This document shows positions 58,160 through 64,000 of a stretch of 64,000 nucleotides of DNA, piece by piece (positions within the stretch are counted from its first letter, which is position 1; the number at the start of each line of letters is the position of its first letter). The notes beneath the pieces were generated by a model. The model had not been told where the DNA came from. It worked only from the letters and a program-made list of their open reading frames with translations, and did not search any database. Made by a program: the position numbers and the translations under genes. The stretch covers positions 83,861,337 through 83,925,336 of the forward strand of contig CATIUR010000004.1 in assembly GCA_949592205.1 (NCBI GenBank). Direction: 5' to 3'. This stretch comes from Helichrysum umbraculigerum (lineage: Eukaryota > Streptophyta > Magnoliopsida > Asterales > Asteraceae).

Positions 58160-60748
58160 TGTAACACCCCGCAAATTTAAACGCAATTATAAACATTAAT
58201 CACTTGCATTATTAGGCTAATTCCCTACTTGAGTGAATTCACTACACATTTTAGAGGTAAGTCTAGCAAAGCCCAACTAGATAATACGCGTAGTATTACG
58301 TATTCGTAATTAGTTGTAATTACGTACTGAACAATCTGAAAACTAACGCGACAAAAATATACGACGGTTGGTGAACAAAATTATTTAATAAAACGAAATA
58401 TTTAAATAACGATATTAACAATTAAATATTATGTCGATAATATTTACATATCATTTTATAACGAAAAACGTAAACTTGTATAATTAAAATGAAACAAAGT
58501 TAAAATTTTATAACTAAATTAATTTGGTTTCATAAAAAAAAGATCATAATTAAAAATATAATGAAATATGTAATTAAAAATAAATTAGTTAAAATAAAGT
58601 AACAGTTAACGATCGGGTAAACAAACACGGGTTAAATACCACAAATTTGGGATAAACATCCCCTCCCTTTTTGGCCCCAAAATGCAGCCCCAAACCCCCA
58701 CCCCACTCTCATTCCCTTTCATTTTTCATTTTCACCAAAACACACAACTCTCTAATTCCTCTCTCTAAAAGCCCTATTTCTCTCTCTAGAATCTCATCAA
58801 AAATCACCAAATCACCACCACTTTCTACTTATTTTCGGATTAATAACAACAACAAAGCTCATCATCATCATCTACACAAGGATTCAAGCTCAAAATCACC
58901 ATTTTCATCATCATCTTCATCATCCACCTAATTTTCGGATCTAACACTTTTTGGGTAAGAAAACACTAAACTTTTCACTTTTACTTCATTATAATAGCTT
59001 ACAATCATGTTACAAGTCTTTATATGAAAGATCTAAGCATTTTTGGGTTAAAAATCTCGATTTTCGGAGGAACAGACCGTAACGTCGCATTAGTCCCAGG
59101 CGATTTGCGACGTTACACGCGACGTCCCACTGCTACGTCCCACTGCTACGTCCCACTGCTACGTCCCACTGCGACGTCCCACTGCGACGTCCCACACGAC
59201 GTCCCACTGCTACGTCCCACTACGACGTCCCACTGCGACGTCCCACGCGACGTCCCACTGCTACGTCCCACTGCTACGTCCCACTGCTACGTCCCACTGC
59301 TACGTCCCACTGCGACGTCGCAAGTTTCAGAACCTTATAACAATACTTCGAAATATTTTTACAAAACCATCACCAACGAGTCGTACGAATTTACAAATAA
59401 ACAATGATCTTTCATGGATGAACGAGTAACATGGTTTGGATTGTTATCCAACCACTTATATGACTATTTCCTACGTTTAGGATGTTAGTGACTTTACCCG
59501 GACTACGCTTTGCTAGCACTCGCACTTTCACTTAACTCAACAGGTGAGTTCACAGCCCCTACTTTTACTGATTTAACTGCTTTTGAACAGGGGTGGAAAA
59601 CATAGTCAACTGTTTTACTTATTGCCATAACTGCTTTTACTTATACGATTGTTTATCATACTTGTTTACTCGAACAATTAGAGTACCTTGAACTATTAAA
59701 CTATTAAACAAACTGGTGTTTATGAAATAACATTTTCATATTGACACACTGAACAAATGGAATAACTTATTCGACAAACTGTTTTAACTAGACCGGAGAA
59801 CGACCGGTAAACTGTTTTGCATACGACTGTAAACTTTTAAACTTGTTTGGTATACCGGAGAACGACCGGTACTTTTATATAAACGCTGGAGAACGACCAG
59901 CTACGTATTTTAGTGCCAGAGAACGACTGGCCAAGGGACGGGAGAACGACCCGTGCGTCTTGGATGGGAGAACGACCCATGCGTTTGTTGGACGGGAGAA
60001 CGACCCGTGCGTAACTAGACCGGAGAACGACCGGTAAACTGTTTTTGTTGAACGGGAGAACGACCCGTGCGTATTTGGCCGGGAAACGACCGGTACTGTT
60101 TGTAAACTGCTGGAGAACGACCAGCACGTGTTTTTAAACTGACATTTTGGGTAACATCCCACGTATCTGTTTTGGGTAACATCCCACGTATCTGTTTTGG
60201 GTAACATCCCATGTAAACTAAATTTTGGGCGAACAACCCACTAAACTTGTATTTGGAAAACATTCCACAAAGCATTACGTGACTATTATGGCAATTACTA
60301 TTCGTGAACGTATTTGGATAACAACTGTGCTTACAAACTTGGTTCAACTATTGCAAACATAAAACCTGTGAATTCACTCAACCTCGTTGTTGACTTTTAC
60401 TATGTTTTTCAGGGAATTAGCTGCGCATATAAGAATCGCCAACATACATGGAGAATTAGGCGACCCGTGAAGTTTAGGATGCCAACTTTTGGAAACACAT
60501 GGATTTCTTTAGTATAACTGAAATGTTTTAGTCATATTTCAGAAATCTACTTTTGTAAACTTATTACTTTTAACTTGTACGATTCGATGAATCATAAACT
60601 TTGTAATTAATACTTTTGGCATCTCAATATATTATGTTCTGTTGTAATCATAAGCTCTGATACGTATGCATGCTTTGTTATTGTGGCACCCCTGTACTCA
60701 AACTAAATGCTTCCGCTAATCTAAATCATCGAATTTGGGGGTGTTACA
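58160..60748 (+). repeat. N LTR-N2 (2,589 bp)
   Basis: Same layout as LTR-N1. The 116-bp length difference is explained by a larger ACGTC array (plus 141 bp) and one GGGTAACATCC unit fewer (minus 25 bp). Confidence 0.95.
59082..59322 (+). repeat. Expanded ACGTC array in LTR-N2 (241 bp)
   Basis: About 17 tandem 12-13 bp units mixing CTACGTCCCACTG and GCGACGTCCCACTG, against far fewer in LTR-N1. Confidence 0.92.
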
Positions 60749-61737
60749 TTAACCCTCCACCTACACGATTGGCTTAAGTGGACATTAACCCCCACTTATA
60801 CAATCACTATAGATGGTCTTACAAGACATCTACTTACACAATCTTATACGTTTAGGACGTTAGAAGGTTGCACGTTGGATTCACTCATTGCTTACCTATT
60901 TGATTATTTGCTAGCTGTTTGCTAAATTCAGGTGAGTTTCATAGCCCCACTTTTTACTGCTTTTTACTTTGGGGTGAGAATACATGCTCTGTTTTATAAA
61001 CTATTTTACATATGAACGCAAGTAACGAAAACTCTTATATTGATTGCATGAATAACTAAACCAAACTACGATGGCCCCTAACAAATATCATAGTACGTTA
61101 ATACTAAGCGCGAACATTATGGATAGATCTATCGGGACCTGACAATCCGCCATCTGGGTTAGTCGCTCTAACCACTATACGGATGCATAATATTTCGTAC
61201 AGCCGAGTGTACTGGTTACACACTCACTAGGGGTAAACAACTACGGTTAAGCTTCGGACTATGAGCTCATGGCAATAGTATACTACGATTTACTTTGGCA
61301 TTCGTGCTACTTCGATAACTATGAAAATCTTGTGGTTCATACTATGATTTTAACTGCGTAAACCTATGAACTCACCAACTTTATGTTGACCTTTTAGCAT
61401 GTATTTCTCAGGTTCACAGACGCAGTAGGACTACCCACAGGAAACAAGGCAGTAGGATGCTTTTGGAAAGGATTAGCTCGAGTCGCATGTTTTTCACAAA
61501 CAACAAGAGATTAGATTGCATTACGATATTTTGTATCAACGTTTATGTTTTAGAAATCTCTAACGGTTTATGCGAACTCCAGATATTTTGTAAACATTTG
61601 AATTATGGTAATGTAATATTTTTCAAACGTTTCATATAGAGGTCGTTTGCTTTAATCTTTGTGTTGTGATATTTGATTTGGTCGGCGCCCCCGTGACACC
61701 TCATACTTCCGCTGCCACGTGTTTTGGGGGTGCGACA
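60749..61737 (+). repeat. EA LTR-B, second part
   Basis: Resumes with the duplicated TTAAC and matches 47608-48592 to the end GGGGGTGCGACA. Confidence 0.93.
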
Positions 61738-62199
61738 ATAACACTACTGGTCGTTCTCCAGCGAATCATAGTACTGGTCGTTCTCCAGTTTTAACATCAC
61801 CGGTACGTTCTCCGGTTTCTTATCCAAAGTGTTTGTGGGGATATTATCCAAAGTTATCGTTTTTGTTGGAACGCTATCCAAAGTATAGTTCTTGTTGGAA
61901 TGTTATCCAAAATATATCATTTTCATAAAAATTGTCATATAAAGTTTGTTAATTGTGGGGAGGAAATTTGTTTCACATAATTGGGTCTGGTTACCCTAGT
62001 GGTTATTTGAGATTCCATCTCGATTAGTGGATACGACACCTTACTATGTTTGTTCTTGTAGTACTCAAGGATCGTTACTCCAATATGTATCACACTTTCA
62101 TTTGTTCTCTCCATCCATTCGACCGATAAGTTGTCAGTCCTAATCGTTAAGTGTTTAGTGAGGATTTGTTCGATCCGTTAGAAAGTGAGAGTTTGTTTG
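61738..62199 (-). other. Continuation of E8 after EA
   Basis: Begins with ATAAC (target copy), then GGTCGTTCTCCAG and TTATCCAAAG minisatellite words that continue 44291-44932. The part 61930-62199 has no recognisable feature; the minus strand reads like a decayed coding stretch but I cannot name it. Ends at the E11 LTR. Confidence 0.6.
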
Positions 62200-64000
62200 T
62201 GTAACATCCTCAAACTTAGCCTAGTTGAAATACGGTATTTCCCTTAATTTAACTGTTATTTAAATTGTATTTTAAATACTTGGTGTATTTCGATAGCTAA
62301 ATTAATAGGTCAATTGGTCAATTGGCTTATTGTGATAAATGAATTATTACACGTTTTAAATTTATTTAGTTGACGGTATAATAAAAAACTTATTTCTCGC
62401 AAATGATTTTTAGGTTCCAGACAATAGATTTAGGACGGGTATAATTTACATTGTGTTGGCTTGAGTTAGATGAGTTAACTAGCCTCATTTCTTTCATTTA
62501 CTGATTTTGCTATACCTCAAAAACACACACATGCTCTCAAAGAAAATGAAACTCATAATCTGATTCTAGCACATTGAAGCTGTGATTTTGATTGCAACTT
62601 GTTCTTCACTCTCATTATAACCTCCTCACCTAAATTGTAAGTGAAATACCCATTCTTTCATGTAAATACTTGAAATGTTGAGTTTGGTAAATTGATGATA
62701 GAATGGAGTTAAATTCGTGCTTGAAAGGTGTGATATGATCATAGTGAACTGATTATATGCTTGCATTACAGATTGTTGCAATTACTTGGTTGAAATATGA
62801 ATTTGAGTTAAGTTTTGGAATATCTTAAAAGTTGATGCATGTGTGGATTTAAGGGTGTGATGACTTTTGTTTGTTGTTATTACATGTTCATAGATGTCAA
62901 TTGTGGTTGTTGTATGGTTAAAAATGTGTTTCTTAGCTGAGAATGTCGAAATTATGATTTGATGTTCGAGCAGGTTATGAACTGCACCTGCAGGTGCTGG
63001 AAACGAAGAACAAACCGGCGGGTAATGTACCCCAACCGGCGGTTTGTTCATCCGTTGGGGGAACCGGTGGGCGATAGGCCCTAGCCGGCGGTTTGTGTTA
63101 CCAAACCGGCGGCTTTGAAGCATAACCGGCGGCCTCTAGAGTCTTTAAAACTCAAAATATTTCTGTTTGTGAAAAATTAAATTTGCCCGGCGGTTTGAGT
63201 TATAAGCCGGCGGCTAGTGGTGGGTAACCGGCGCGTCATGAGACCCAGCCGGCGGCTATGATCACGATTTCAGCAAACCAAGCTTTGATTTAAAAACCCT
63301 TTTATTTAACACGTGATATGTTTAAAGGATCTAGTAACCTGCAATATAGTATCATAACGGGTTAATATATGGAATTATATACATATTGATGTAATGTGAA
63401 CTTAATTAACAAGTTTGATGCCAATAGTACATTTATTTCAAGTTATGAACATTTGAAATGAGTTATTGACTTGTAACCTTTGTTGTGATTTCAGATACGA
63501 CGAAGACTCAATAATATTAGAACTTTGAGTGGTGATCATCTTCGTCAAGGGTGAGTGGATCTTAGACTTTCAGTCTAATTTGGTTGTAACAATATGGTTA
63601 CAACGGGTAAATGTGAATTTACTGTTTTCATTGTTAAGTTAATATTTTGCCATGATGGTTATATTTAGCTTAATTACTGGTGTCCTTGATTGCCTTGATG
63701 GTTGTGGACTATATGAATGTCGGGGGTCAACGTGTGTTGGGTTTGAGTACTATTACTTTGGACATCATAAGTACTTTGTACATGTGTTGTTCACTGAAAT
63801 TATGTTGTAAGTAGTAATAGTACCGAACTATCGGTTTAGCCACTGATTTGGCCTTCAGTTGGTTTTAAGTGTTACTTGGGGAACCACCGCGGCATGAGGG
63901 TACTCCAAGGACCACCGATCCTTCATGATTAACTGTTGCTATGCTTTGCTGTATTCATTTGTTAAGCTAAGTTAGTTGATAGTTTGAGATTTATTCACTT
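62200..64000 (+). repeat. E11: LTR of an E4-related element, opposite orientation, runs off window
   Basis: Starts TGTAACATCCTCAAA. Its first 250 bp, and the part from about 63540 to the window end, match the E4 LTR in reverse complement. The middle (about 62450-63500) differs and carries a different array. By alignment with E4, about 310 bp of the LTR lie beyond base 64000. The frame at 62782-63123 (minus) has no coding character. Confidence 0.88.
63013..63260 (+). repeat. CCGGCGG array in the E11 LTR
   Basis: About ten direct copies of (A/G)CCGGCGG followed by TTTG, CTA or similar. It sits at about the same distance from the LTR start as the hairpin array of E4 (roughly 800-1,060 against 840-1,090 bp). 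Confidence 0.88.

Larger units (their letters stand above)
53731..60748 (+). mobile_element. N: gag-only Tekay-like element inserted in EA LTR-B
   Basis: LTR-N1 53731-56203, iMet primer site, gag, polypurine tract, LTR-N2 58160-60748. Perfect 5-bp target duplication TTAAC at 53726-53730 and 60749-60753. LTR-A gives the uninterrupted site with a single TTAAC. The internal region is under 2 kb and holds gag only. By eye, the two LTRs differ by about 1% outside the arrays. Confidence 0.96.
44933..61737 (+). mobile_element. EA: large Tekay-like element with 3.66-kb LTRs and decayed interior
   Basis: LTR-A 44933-48592, iMet primer site, internal 48609-51002, polypurine tract, LTR-B 51017-61737 (split by N at 53731-60748). 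The flanking five bases are GTAAC on the left and ATAAC on the right, a target-site duplication with one transition. The insertion lies in the E8 minisatellite. The internal region is only 2.4 kb and has no recognisable gene, so EA is non-autonomous (LARD-like). Confidence 0.9.

Overview
The window is plant nuclear DNA made almost entirely of LTR retrotransposons nested inside one another. I found no host gene, tRNA, rRNA or CRISPR. A eudicot, most likely Asteraceae, is suggested by three things: the long ORF after pol in the Copia element resembles hypothetical proteins I know from daisy-family genomes; the Gypsy elements have plant tRNA-iMet or tRNA-Asp primer sites; and the intergenic DNA is AT-rich. 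The genus is not determined.

Layout, using my own labels. E1 (<1-10554, +) is a SIRE-like Ty1/Copia element with gag, pol, a second long ORF and a 407-bp 3' LTR; it sits inside the left LTR of E2. E2 (10555-16310, -) is a Ty3/Gypsy, Tekay-like element that keeps only gag. E3 (16311-about 19352, -) is an Athila-like 5' end. E5 (+, Athila-like) shows its 3' end at 19353-20757, and its 3' LTR appears to resume at 31935-about 33720. E4 (20758-31934, -) is a young chromovirus arranged LTR, gag-pol, LTR, partial pol. E6 (about 33721-38113, -) is an Athila-like gag-protease element without RT or integrase. E7 (38114-40038, -) is a partial Tekay-like LTR. E8 (40039-44932, resuming at 61738-62199, -) has an LTR and a decayed pol. 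EA (44933-61737, +) is a large element with 3.66-kb LTRs and a decayed internal region. N (53731-60748, +) is a gag-only element inserted in EA's right LTR. E11 (62200->64000, +) is an LTR related to E4's. The inferred order is E1 in E2 in E3 in E5 in E6 on the left, and N in EA in E8 in E7 in E6 on the right. Only the N and EA insertions are supported by target-site duplications.

Where the coding genes survive, they are standard retrotransposon machinery: Gag packages RNA, protease cuts the polyproteins, RT-RNase H copies RNA to DNA, and integrase inserts it. Only E4 is nearly complete, with one stop inside gag. E2, N and E6 lack RT and integrase and would need another element's enzymes.

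The feature most worth study is not a gene. Many of these unrelated LTRs carry a private array of CG-rich, self-complementary words, usually just upstream of a candidate TATA box. Several arrays have strictly fixed loop lengths with variable loop sequence. One array (E2) shows paired changes that keep the stem paired. Some words recur across Copia and Gypsy superfamilies, and two related LTRs (E4, E11) carry different arrays at the same offset.
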